Part shown: positions 55,198 through 64,000 of the stretch, piece after piece
How positions within the stretch are numbered: the first letter of the stretch is position 1
How the letters are laid out: the number at the start of each line of letters is the position of its first letter
Source of the DNA: SZAS-79 sp965279075
GTDB taxonomy: Bacteria; Pseudomonadota; Gammaproteobacteria; Burkholderiales; SG8-39
NCBI GenBank assembly: GCA_965279075.1
Contig: CBDIHI010000010.1
Coordinates: 124,001 to 188,000, forward strand
Length of the DNA: 64,000 bases
Direction of reading: 5' to 3'
The notes under the pieces: model-generated
The model's database searches: none
What the model saw: the letters and a program-made list of their open reading frames with translations, nothing else
Told to the model about the DNA's origin: nothing
Position numbers and translations under genes: made by a program

Positions 55198-55845
55198 TTA
55201 CGGCTTGCGCGTGCCGATCACTTCGATCTCGACGCGGCGGTTCTTGGCGCGGCCTTCCTTGGTCTTGTTGCTGGCCACGGGCTGCTTCTCGCCTTTGCCT
55301 TCGGTGTAGATGCGGTTCGGCTCGACGCCCTTGCTCACGAGGTAGGCCTTGACGGCTTCGGCGCGGCGGACGGAAAGCTTCTGGTTGTACGCATCGCTGC
55401 CGATCGAGTCCGTGTGGCCGATGGCGATCACGACTTCGAGGTTGACGCGCTTCACCTTGTCGGCGAGGTCATCCAGCTTGCCCTTGGCATCGGCCTTGAC
55501 GACAGCCTTGTCGAAGTCGAACAGCGCATCGGCGGCCATCGTCACTTTCTCGGCGACGGGCTTCGGCGCGGGCTTCGGCGCGGGCTTGGCGGGGGCGGGG
55601 GCAGGCTTGGCGGCCGGCGCGGGCGCGGGTTTGGCAGCAGCCGGCGCGGCCTTCGGCACGAGATCCGGGTCGCATTCCGCCGTGGCCATTGCGGGGGTGA
55701 AGTACACCGACTTCCAGCACTGGCCGGAAGCATTTTTCCAGACCAGGCCGCTCGACGGGTTGGTCCAATACCCTTGTGCGGACGCGGTAAATGCAGCCGC
55801 GGACATGGCGACACCAGCAACGGCCAACAAAATTTTCTTGTTCAT
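55198..55845 (-). CDS. OmpA-family outer membrane protein
   Basis: 215 residues from ATG at 55845. Signal peptide MNKKILLAVAGVAMSAAAFTASAQ, a short N-terminal segment with two cysteines (KNASGQCWKSVYF, MATAECDPDL), a Pro/Ala/Lys linker (~65-100), and an OmpA peptidoglycan-binding domain: ALFDFDKAVVKADAKGKLDDL, IGHTDSIGSDAYNQKLSVRRAEAVKAYL (motif residues ~148-175), and NRRVEIEV. It anchors the outer membrane to peptidoglycan. The full beta-barrel of E. coli OmpA is absent, as in many betaproteobacterial homologues. The adjacent GC hairpin is its terminator. Confidence 0.92.
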   Translation of the reverse strand: MNKKILLAVAGVAMSAAAFTASAQGYWTNPSSGLVWKNASGQCWKSVYFTPAMATAECDPDLVPKAAPAAAKPAPAPAAKPAPAPAKPAPKPAPKPVAEKVTMAADALFDFDKAVVKADAKGKLDDLADKVKRVNLEVVIAIGHTDSIGSDAYNQKLSVRRAEAVKAYLVSKGVEPNRIYTEGKGEKQPVASNKTKEGRAKNRRVEIEVIGTRKP

Positions 55846-55895
55846 ACAATCCCCTCTTTCGTTATTCCGAAGACTTCTCGAATTCATGAATCGGT

Positions 55896-57212
55896 TCAAT
55901 TCTTCAATATAGTTTGCCACAACTCCGCTCGGGTGTCCAAGGCCGGAATATCCATGTGTTTCAGGGTCCTGTCGGCCATTTTCGCATCCCCGTCCACCCA
56001 GACGTGGGAAACGTGCTCCCGGCCCGCGCAATAAACCAGGTGCGAGACGGGGTCGTACACCGGGTTGAGTTCCGGCCCGCCCAGCCGGATTGCCGCCAGG
56101 TCGGCCCGCTTGCCGGGGACGATCGAGCCGACCTTGCTGTCCAGCCCCAAGGCCCTTGCGCCGGCCAGCGTCGCCATCTCAAGGGCCTTGTGCGCGGGAA
56201 TCGCCTCCGCGTCCTTCGCCACAGCCTTTGCGAGGAGCGCCGCCTGGCGCATCTCCTGAATGGCGTCGAGACGGTTGTTGCTTGCTGCGCCGTCGGTGCC
56301 GAGGCCCACGTTGACCCCCGCGGCCACCAGGGCCGCGACCGGGGAAAACCCGCTTGCGAGTTTCAGGTTCGACGAGGGGCAGTGGGCGACCGAGGCGCCG
56401 TGGGAGGCCAGCAAGTCGATTTCGCCCTGCGTGAGGTGGACCGAATGCACCGAGATCAGGTTCGGGCCGACGATCCCGAGCGCGTTCAGGCGCTCAAGCG
56501 GGCGCTTGCCGTGCTCCGCAACCGATCGCGCTATCTCGTCCTCCGTTTCGTGCACGTGGCAGTGGATCGGGCAATCGAGTTCGGCCGCCATGGTGGCGAC
56601 CTTGCCGAAGGTGCGGTCGGAGACAGTATAGGGCGCGTGCGGCGCGAGGCAGAACGAGAGCAGCGGGTGGTCGCGGTGGCGGTCGCGCAGCGCGAGGCCC
56701 TTCGCGAGGTAGTCGTCGGGATCGGCGGCGTAGTTCGTGGGGAACTCGATGACAATCATGCCCAGGGCGGCGCGCATGCCGGACTCGAGTGCCGCTTCGA
56801 CTGCCGCCTCCGGGTAGAAGTACATGTCATTGAAGCAGGTGATGCCCCCGCGCAGCATCTCGGCGCAGGCGAGCAGCGTGCCCTCCCGGACGAACTGCGG
56901 CGACACGTGCTTCGACTCGGCGGGCCAGATGTGCTCCTGCAGCCAGCGCATGAGCGGCAGGTCGTCGGCCAGGCCGCGCATCAGCGTCATCGCGGCGTGC
57001 GTGTGCAGGTTCACGAGGCCCGGGATCAGCACGTGCTCCGGCAGGTCGGTCCGGGCGTGGTCCGGGTAGGCCTCCAGGGCCTGCGCGGTCGGCAGCACGG
57101 CTTCGATGGCCCCGTCTCGGATGACCACGCTGTGGTGCTCAAGCACGGTGCCGTACGGTTCGACGGGGACGACCCAGCGTGCGCTGATCAGGGCCGGAAC
57201 TTCGCTTTTCAC
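55896..57212 (-). CDS. TRZ/ATZ family amidohydrolase (MTA/SAH deaminase-like)
   Basis: 438 residues from GTG at 57212 with AAGGAAG upstream. Metal-dependent amidohydrolase: VNLHTHAAMTLMRGLADDLPL (first HxH), APHAPYTVSD, HCHVHETEDE, SVHSVHLTQGEIDLL, and LGTDGAASNN (metal Asp). This pattern fits the 5'-methylthioadenosine/S-adenosylhomocysteine deaminase group, often encoded near ubiG, a SAM-dependent methyltransferase that produces SAH. The frame stays open far upstream through gyrA, which is an artefact of high GC. Confidence 0.9.
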   Translation of the reverse strand: MKSEVPALISARWVVPVEPYGTVLEHHSVVIRDGAIEAVLPTAQALEAYPDHARTDLPEHVLIPGLVNLHTHAAMTLMRGLADDLPLMRWLQEHIWPAESKHVSPQFVREGTLLACAEMLRGGITCFNDMYFYPEAAVEAALESGMRAALGMIVIEFPTNYAADPDDYLAKGLALRDRHRDHPLLSFCLAPHAPYTVSDRTFGKVATMAAELDCPIHCHVHETEDEIARSVAEHGKRPLERLNALGIVGPNLISVHSVHLTQGEIDLLASHGASVAHCPSSNLKLASGFSPVAALVAAGVNVGLGTDGAASNNRLDAIQEMRQAALLAKAVAKDAEAIPAHKALEMATLAGARALGLDSKVGSIVPGKRADLAAIRLGGPELNPVYDPVSHLVYCAGREHVSHVWVDGDAKMADRTLKHMDIPALDTRAELWQTILKN

Positions 57213-57283
57213 CTGCGCTTCCTTTGGCGGGGGAAATCCGACCCGAAGCTTACCGCTTAAGCCGGTCCGGGGAGGGGCGCGCG

Positions 57284-57292
57284 TGTTAAAAT
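57284..57292 (+). promoter_or_regulatory. Extended -10 of the gyrA promoter
   Basis: TGT-TAAAAT (57284-57292) is an extended -10 located about 74 bases upstream of the gyrA ATG, in the 153-base gap to the divergent amidohydrolase gene. No convincing -35 is visible. The rest of the gap shows nothing further. Confidence 0.45.
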
Positions 57293-57365
57293 TTCGTGTT
57301 CGGTGCCGGGCCTTTGCAAACCGTTTTCGCGGCCCCGCCGGGACCAACTTCGCAACCGGGCACGC

Positions 57366-60014
<2,649 letters not shown>

Positions 60015-60020
60015 CAGGCG

Positions 60021-61103
60021 ATGAGCCGGATCTGGAACTTCAGCGCCGGTCCCGCGGTGCTGCCGCAGGAGGTGCTCGCCCGCGCCGGTGACGAGATGCT
60101 CGACTGGCACGGCAAGGGCGTGTCGGTCATGGAGATGAGCCACAGGGGCCGAGACTTCATGGGCATCGCGGACGAGGCGGAGGGCGATCTGCGCGAACTG
60201 CTCTCGATTCCCGCCAACTACAAGGTGCTTTTCCTGCCGGGCGGCGCGACGCTGCAGTTCGCCGCAGTGCCGCTCAACCTGCTTGGCGGCAAGGGCAAGG
60301 CGGATTTCGTCGTGACGGGGGAGTGGTCGCGCAAGGCCGTCAAGGAAGCCCAGTCCTACGGCGACGCGCGGGTCATCGCGAGTTCCGGGGACCGCGACTT
60401 CACCTACGCGCCGGCGCAGCCCGCGTGGCAGGTGCGTCCCGACGCGGCCTATGTGCACTACTGCTCCAACGAGACCATCGGCGGCGTCGAGTTCCACTGG
60501 ATCCCGGAAACCGGCGGCGTTCCGCTCGTCTCGGATGCGTCCTCGCACATCCTGTCGCGCCCGCTGGACGTGTCGAAGTTCGGGCTGATCTACGCCGGCG
60601 CGCAGAAGAACATCGGGCCGGCCGGCCTCACGATCGTGGTCGTTCGCGAAGACCTCCTCGGGCACGCCCGGAAGGGCACGCCCAGCGTCCTCGATTACAA
60701 GCTGCAGGCTGACGCGGGCTCGATGCTCAACACGCCGGCGACCTACGGCATCTACATGGCCGGGCTGGTGTTCAAGTGGCTGAAGCAGCTGGGCGGCCTG
60801 CCGGAGATGGAGAGGCGCAACATCGCCAAGGCCCGGCTGCTCTATGACGTGATCGACGCGGGCGGGTTCTACCGCAGCGCGGTCGTGAAGGCAGACCGCT
60901 CGCGCATGAACATCCCTTTCCAGCTCCCCGCCCCTGAGCTCGACGCGGTGTTCCTCAAGGGGGCCGAGGAGCGCGGCATGGTCCAGCTCAAAGGGCACCG
61001 CATCGTCGGCGGGATCCGGGCTTCCATCTACAACGCGATGCCGGTGGAAGGCGTGCGCGCGCTGGCCGACTACATGCGCGAATTCGAGAAGCACAATGGC
61101 TGA
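60021..61103 (+). CDS. serC: Phosphoserine aminotransferase
   Basis: 360 residues, the usual SerC length. Family features are WNFSAGPAVLPQEVL at the N-terminus, MEMSHRG, FLPGGATLQFAAVPLNLL, and the PLP lysine in YAGAQKNIGPAGLTIVVV (~Lys197). It makes phosphoserine in serine synthesis and the analogous step of pyridoxal phosphate synthesis. It is six bases downstream of gyrA and 44 bases upstream of pheA. Confidence 0.97.
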   Translation: MSRIWNFSAGPAVLPQEVLARAGDEMLDWHGKGVSVMEMSHRGRDFMGIADEAEGDLRELLSIPANYKVLFLPGGATLQFAAVPLNLLGGKGKADFVVTGEWSRKAVKEAQSYGDARVIASSGDRDFTYAPAQPAWQVRPDAAYVHYCSNETIGGVEFHWIPETGGVPLVSDASSHILSRPLDVSKFGLIYAGAQKNIGPAGLTIVVVREDLLGHARKGTPSVLDYKLQADAGSMLNTPATYGIYMAGLVFKWLKQLGGLPEMERRNIAKARLLYDVIDAGGFYRSAVVKADRSRMNIPFQLPAPELDAVFLKGAEERGMVQLKGHRIVGGIRASIYNAMPVEGVRALADYMREFEKHNG

Positions 61104-61147
61104 GCTGATCGACGGCCCGGCCGCGGTGCGCTATCTTCCCCTACGCC

Positions 61148-62224
61148 ATGAGTGAAGACATCAAGAAGCTGCGCGCCGAGATCGACGCGCTGGACGACGA
61201 GCTGCTCGGCCTGGTCAGCCGCCGCGCGGCGCTCGCGCGCCGCGTCGGCGAGGCGAAGCAGGGTGCGCCTGCGTACCGTCCCGAGCGCGAGGCCGAGATC
61301 CTGCGCCGCATGGCGGCGGGGAACCCGGGGCCGCTGCCCGCCGAGCGGGTCACCGCTGTGTTCCGCGAGGTGATCTCGGCCTGCCGCGGCATGGAGCAGG
61401 ACATCCGGGCCGCCTACCTCGGCCCGCAAGGCACTTTCAGCGAGCAGGCCGTGCTGCGGCACTTCGGCCGCGCAGTACAAGCCGTGCCGCAGCCCTCGAT
61501 CGACGAGGTCTTCAGGCGCGCCGAATCGGGTGACGCGGAGTTCGCCGTGGTGCCGGTGGAAAATTCCACCGAGGGCGCCGTAGGCAGGACGCTCGACCTG
61601 CTGGTGTCTACGCCGCTGAGGATCTGCGCCGAGGTGGAATTGAGGGTGCACCAGAACCTGATGGTCAGGGAGGGCGGCCTGGTCGGCGTGAAGCGCGTCT
61701 ATTCCCACGCGCAGTCGCTCGCGCAGTGCCACGGCTGGCTGAACCAGAACCTGCCGAACGCCGAGCGCGTGCAGGTGGTGTCCAACGCCGAGGCGGCGCG
61801 CCGCTCATCGGAAGAGCCGGGCACGGCGGCGATCGCCGGGGAGATGGCGAGCGAGAGGTTCGGCATGACCATCCTCGCGCGCTCGATCGAGGACGACCCC
61901 AACAACACCACGCGCTTCCTGGTCCTGGGCAAGATAGCCACGTCCCCGACCGGGCGCGACCGCACGTCCCTCGTGATGTCGGCCGACAACAGGCCCGGCG
62001 CCGTACACGCCCTGCTTTCCCCGCTGGCGGCCAACGGCGTCAGCATGTCGCGCATCGAGTCGCGCCCGCTGCGCGCGGCGCGCAGCGCGCTGTGGGAATA
62101 CTTCTTCTTCATCGATGTCGAAGGCCACCAGGGCGACGAGCCGATAGCGAACGCGCTCGGCGAGTTGTCCAGGATGGCCCCTTTCCTTAAAGTTCTCGGT
62201 TCCTACCCGGCCGCCGTCCAATGA
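61148..62224 (+). CDS. pheA: Bifunctional chorismate mutase/prephenate dehydratase
   Basis: 358 residues. N-terminal AroQ chorismate mutase (LRAEIDALDDELLGLVSRRAALARRVGEAK, residues ~7-36, cited as a motif), prephenate dehydratase core (AYLGPQGTFSEQAV, VPVENSTEGAVGRTLDLL, the catalytic NTTRFLVLG), and a C-terminal ACT domain (RPGAVHALLSPLAANGVSM, RIESRPLR) for phenylalanine feedback. It makes phenylpyruvate from chorismate. Its stop overlaps the hisC start (ATGA, 62221-62224). Confidence 0.97.
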   Translation: MSEDIKKLRAEIDALDDELLGLVSRRAALARRVGEAKQGAPAYRPEREAEILRRMAAGNPGPLPAERVTAVFREVISACRGMEQDIRAAYLGPQGTFSEQAVLRHFGRAVQAVPQPSIDEVFRRAESGDAEFAVVPVENSTEGAVGRTLDLLVSTPLRICAEVELRVHQNLMVREGGLVGVKRVYSHAQSLAQCHGWLNQNLPNAERVQVVSNAEAARRSSEEPGTAAIAGEMASERFGMTILARSIEDDPNNTTRFLVLGKIATSPTGRDRTSLVMSADNRPGAVHALLSPLAANGVSMSRIESRPLRAARSALWEYFFFIDVEGHQGDEPIANALGELSRMAPFLKVLGSYPAAVQ

Positions 62225-63354
62225 GCGCAAACCCCGTTCCCAAGCAGGTTTCCATCAAGGATCTCTGCGAGCTTTCGCCTTCCTACGTGCGCGCGATCGC
62301 GCCGTACCAGCCCGGCAAGCCGACCTCCGAGCTCGCACGCGAGATGGGCATCGACGAGAAGAGCATCGTCAAGCTCGCCTCGAACGAGAACCCGCGCGGC
62401 ATCGGGCCGCGCACGCGCGCGGCGATCGAGTCGGCGCTTGGCGACCTCGCGCGCTATCCCGACGGCAACGGCTTCGAACTGAAGGACGCGCTGTCGCGGC
62501 GCTACGGCGTCGGCATGGATTCGATCGTGCTCGGCAACGGCTCGAACGACGTGCTCGAGCTGGTCGCAATGGCCTTCCTCGGCGCGGGCAGCTCGGCAGT
62601 CTATTCGCAGCACTCGTTCGCGGTGTATCCGCTGGCCACCCAGGCGCGCGGTGCGCGCGGTATTTCGGTCCCGGCGAAGGACTACGGGCACGACCTGGAG
62701 GCGATGGCCCGGGCCGTCGAAGCCGACACGCGCATCGTGTTCATCGCCAACCCGAACAACCCGACCGGTACGTTCGCCGACTATGACCGGATCGAGCACC
62801 TGCTGAAGGCGGTGCCCGGCTGCATCGTGGTGCTCGACGAGGCTTACAACGAGTTCCTCCCGCCGGAGCTGCGCATCGACACGGTGAAGTGGCTGAAGCG
62901 CTACCCGAACCTGGTCATCACGCGCACTTTCTCCAAGGCCTACGGGCTGGCGGGCCTGCGCGTCGGCTACGCCATGGCGCACCCGGCGGTCGCGGACCTC
63001 ATGAACCGCGTCAGGCAGCCCTTCAACCTGAACAGCATCTCGCTCACGGCCGCGGCCGCGGCGCTCGACGACATGGAGTTCGTGGCGCGCAGCTATGCCG
63101 AGAACCGCACGGGCCTCAAGCGGATCGAGGAGGGCGCCCGCGCGCTCGGCCTCGAGTACATCCCTTCGTACGGCAATTTCATCACCATCCGCGTGGGCAA
63201 GGCCGGCGAGGTCTTCAAGCGGCTGCTGAAGCGCGGCGTGATCGTTCGTCCCGTCGCGGGCTACGAACTTCCCGAGCACCTGCGCATTTCCATCGGCACG
63301 CCCGAGGAGAACGAGCGCTTCCTGACGGCGCTCGCTGCGAGCCTGAAGGAGTGA
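62221..63354 (+). CDS. hisC: Histidinol-phosphate/aromatic aminotransferase
   Basis: 377 residues, fold-type I aminotransferase of the HisC family: KLASNENPRGIGP, NPNNPTGTFADYDRIE, VLDEAYNEF and the PLP lysine in TRTFSKAYGLAGLRVGYAMA (cited in part). In this aromatic amino acid operon it probably also transaminates phenylpyruvate or prephenate, and it is commonly the second HisC copy in betaproteobacteria. It shares start/stop overlaps with pheA (ATGA) and tyrA (GTGA). Confidence 0.93.
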   Translation: MSANPVPKQVSIKDLCELSPSYVRAIAPYQPGKPTSELAREMGIDEKSIVKLASNENPRGIGPRTRAAIESALGDLARYPDGNGFELKDALSRRYGVGMDSIVLGNGSNDVLELVAMAFLGAGSSAVYSQHSFAVYPLATQARGARGISVPAKDYGHDLEAMARAVEADTRIVFIANPNNPTGTFADYDRIEHLLKAVPGCIVVLDEAYNEFLPPELRIDTVKWLKRYPNLVITRTFSKAYGLAGLRVGYAMAHPAVADLMNRVRQPFNLNSISLTAAAAALDDMEFVARSYAENRTGLKRIEEGARALGLEYIPSYGNFITIRVGKAGEVFKRLLKRGVIVRPVAGYELPEHLRISIGTPEENERFLTALAASLKE

Positions 63355-64000
63355 CTGCGGGAGTGGTTGCGACAATGTCCGCGGGGCCGGCTGCGGGGCA
63401 GGCCCGATTCGGGCGCGTAGCGGTCATCGGCGTCGGCCTGATCGGCGGGTCCTTCGCGTTGGCGCTGAAGGCCAAAGGGGCCTGCAGCGAGGTCGTCGGG
63501 GTCGGCCGCGACCCGCAGAACATGCGCGTGGCCCTGGAGCGGGGCATCGTCGACCGGGTCGAGGCGGATGCCGCGGTCGCCGTCCGCGACGCGGACCTCG
63601 TCCTGGTGGCGACCCCGGTCGCGCAGTTCCCCGCGCTGTTCGCGCGCATCGTCCCCGTGCTTTCGCCTTCGACGATCGTCACGGACGGCGGCAGCACCAA
63701 GCAGGACGTGGTCGCCGCGGCGCGCGCGGCGCTGGGCGAGCGGATAGCCCAGTTCGTTCCCGCGCACCCCATCGCCGGCGGCGAGCACAGCGGAGCGGCG
63801 GCAGCCCGGGCGGACCTCTATGCAGGCAAGCACCTGATCCTCGCCCCGCTGCCCGAGAACCCGGCGCAGACGGTGGCCACGGTGCAGGCCGCGTGGGAGA
63901 CCTGCGGCGCGCGCATTTCCCGCATGACCCCGGCCGAACATGATGCCGTGTTCGCTTCCGTCAGCCACCTGCCGCACCTGCTTTCCTTCGCGCTGGTGCA
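63351..64000 (+). CDS. tyrA: Prephenate dehydrogenase TyrA (cut by the right edge)
   Basis: The first ~216 residues are present. The start is GTG at 63351 within the hisC stop (GTGA); ATG at 63375 is an alternative. A Rossmann NAD site, VAVIGVGLIGGSFALALKA, then DADLVLVATPVAQFP, VTDGGSTKQDVV and the substrate loop FVPAHPIAGGEHSG, followed by SVSHLPHLLSFAL at the edge. It oxidatively decarboxylates prephenate to 4-hydroxyphenylpyruvate. In related genomes aroA follows. Confidence 0.95.
   Translation, partial: MTAGVVATMSAGPAAGQARFGRVAVIGVGLIGGSFALALKAKGACSEVVGVGRDPQNMRVALERGIVDRVEADAAVAVRDADLVLVATPVAQFPALFARIVPVLSPSTIVTDGGSTKQDVVAAARAALGERIAQFVPAHPIAGGEHSGAAAARADLYAGKHLILAPLPENPAQTVATVQAAWETCGARISRMTPAEHDAVFASVSHLPHLLSFALV

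Overview
This is a high-GC bacterial chromosome segment that looks betaproteobacterial, most like the Burkholderiales. The supporting evidence is earP next to an efp with Arg32, four Bug/TctC-type solute receptors, the mobB-moeA-moaD-moaE-crcB-clpB block, the serC-pheA-hisC-tyrA block behind gyrA, and a tmRNA with an ANDNSYALAA-type tag. Assignments come from reading the sequence and from family knowledge; no database search was run.

Layout. 1-3404 is a decaying stretch. It holds a membrane PAS-GGDEF gene broken by a 7-bp tandem repeat, a fragment of a GspE/PilB-type ATPase, and a cytochrome c/P460 fusion with in-frame stops. 3460-8940 holds molybdenum-cofactor genes, a fluoride channel, and clpB behind a near-perfect sigma-32 promoter. 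8946-11750 holds two exported YqgE/AlgH-like paralogues, a candidate structured RNA between them, and glutaryl-CoA dehydrogenase. 11812-17956 is a catabolic cluster: IclR regulator, two flavin-reductase-like proteins, Bug receptor, RidA, amidohydrolase, FAH hydrolase and HpaH-like hydratase. 17978-28250 holds a thiolase/hydroxyacyl-CoA dehydrogenase pair, another Bug receptor, a stress protein, an orphan molybdenum hydroxylase subunit, phosphotransacetylase, and a divergent MATE/MarR pair.

28231-40875 reads as an organosulfonate island. It holds citrate synthase, a TRAP transporter, a GMC dehydrogenase, an IclR regulator, sulfoacetaldehyde acetyltransferase (Xsc), a Bug receptor, a CoA-acylating aldehyde dehydrogenase (SauS-like) and an AMP-forming CoA ligase (SauT-like). 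The simplest model is that isethionate (TRAP plus GMC enzyme) and sulfoacetate (SauT plus SauS) both become sulfoacetaldehyde. Xsc then splits it to sulfite and acetyl phosphate, and phosphotransacetylase and citrate synthase take the carbon into the TCA cycle.

40877-46385 is a further catabolic set (DUF4864, Bug receptor, alpha/beta hydrolase, CaiB-type CoA transferase, SMP-30 lactonase, UroD-like protein). 46378-64000 is mostly housekeeping: BaiN-like flavoprotein, earP-efp, a TPR-CHAT protein lacking the usual cysteine, exonuclease, J-domain protein, tmRNA, gph-ubiG, ompA, a TRZ/ATZ deaminase, gyrA, and serC-pheA-hisC-tyrA, the last running off the right edge. Adjacent co-directional genes are often joined by 4-base start/stop overlaps, including ATGA, GTGA, TTGA and apparently CTGA.
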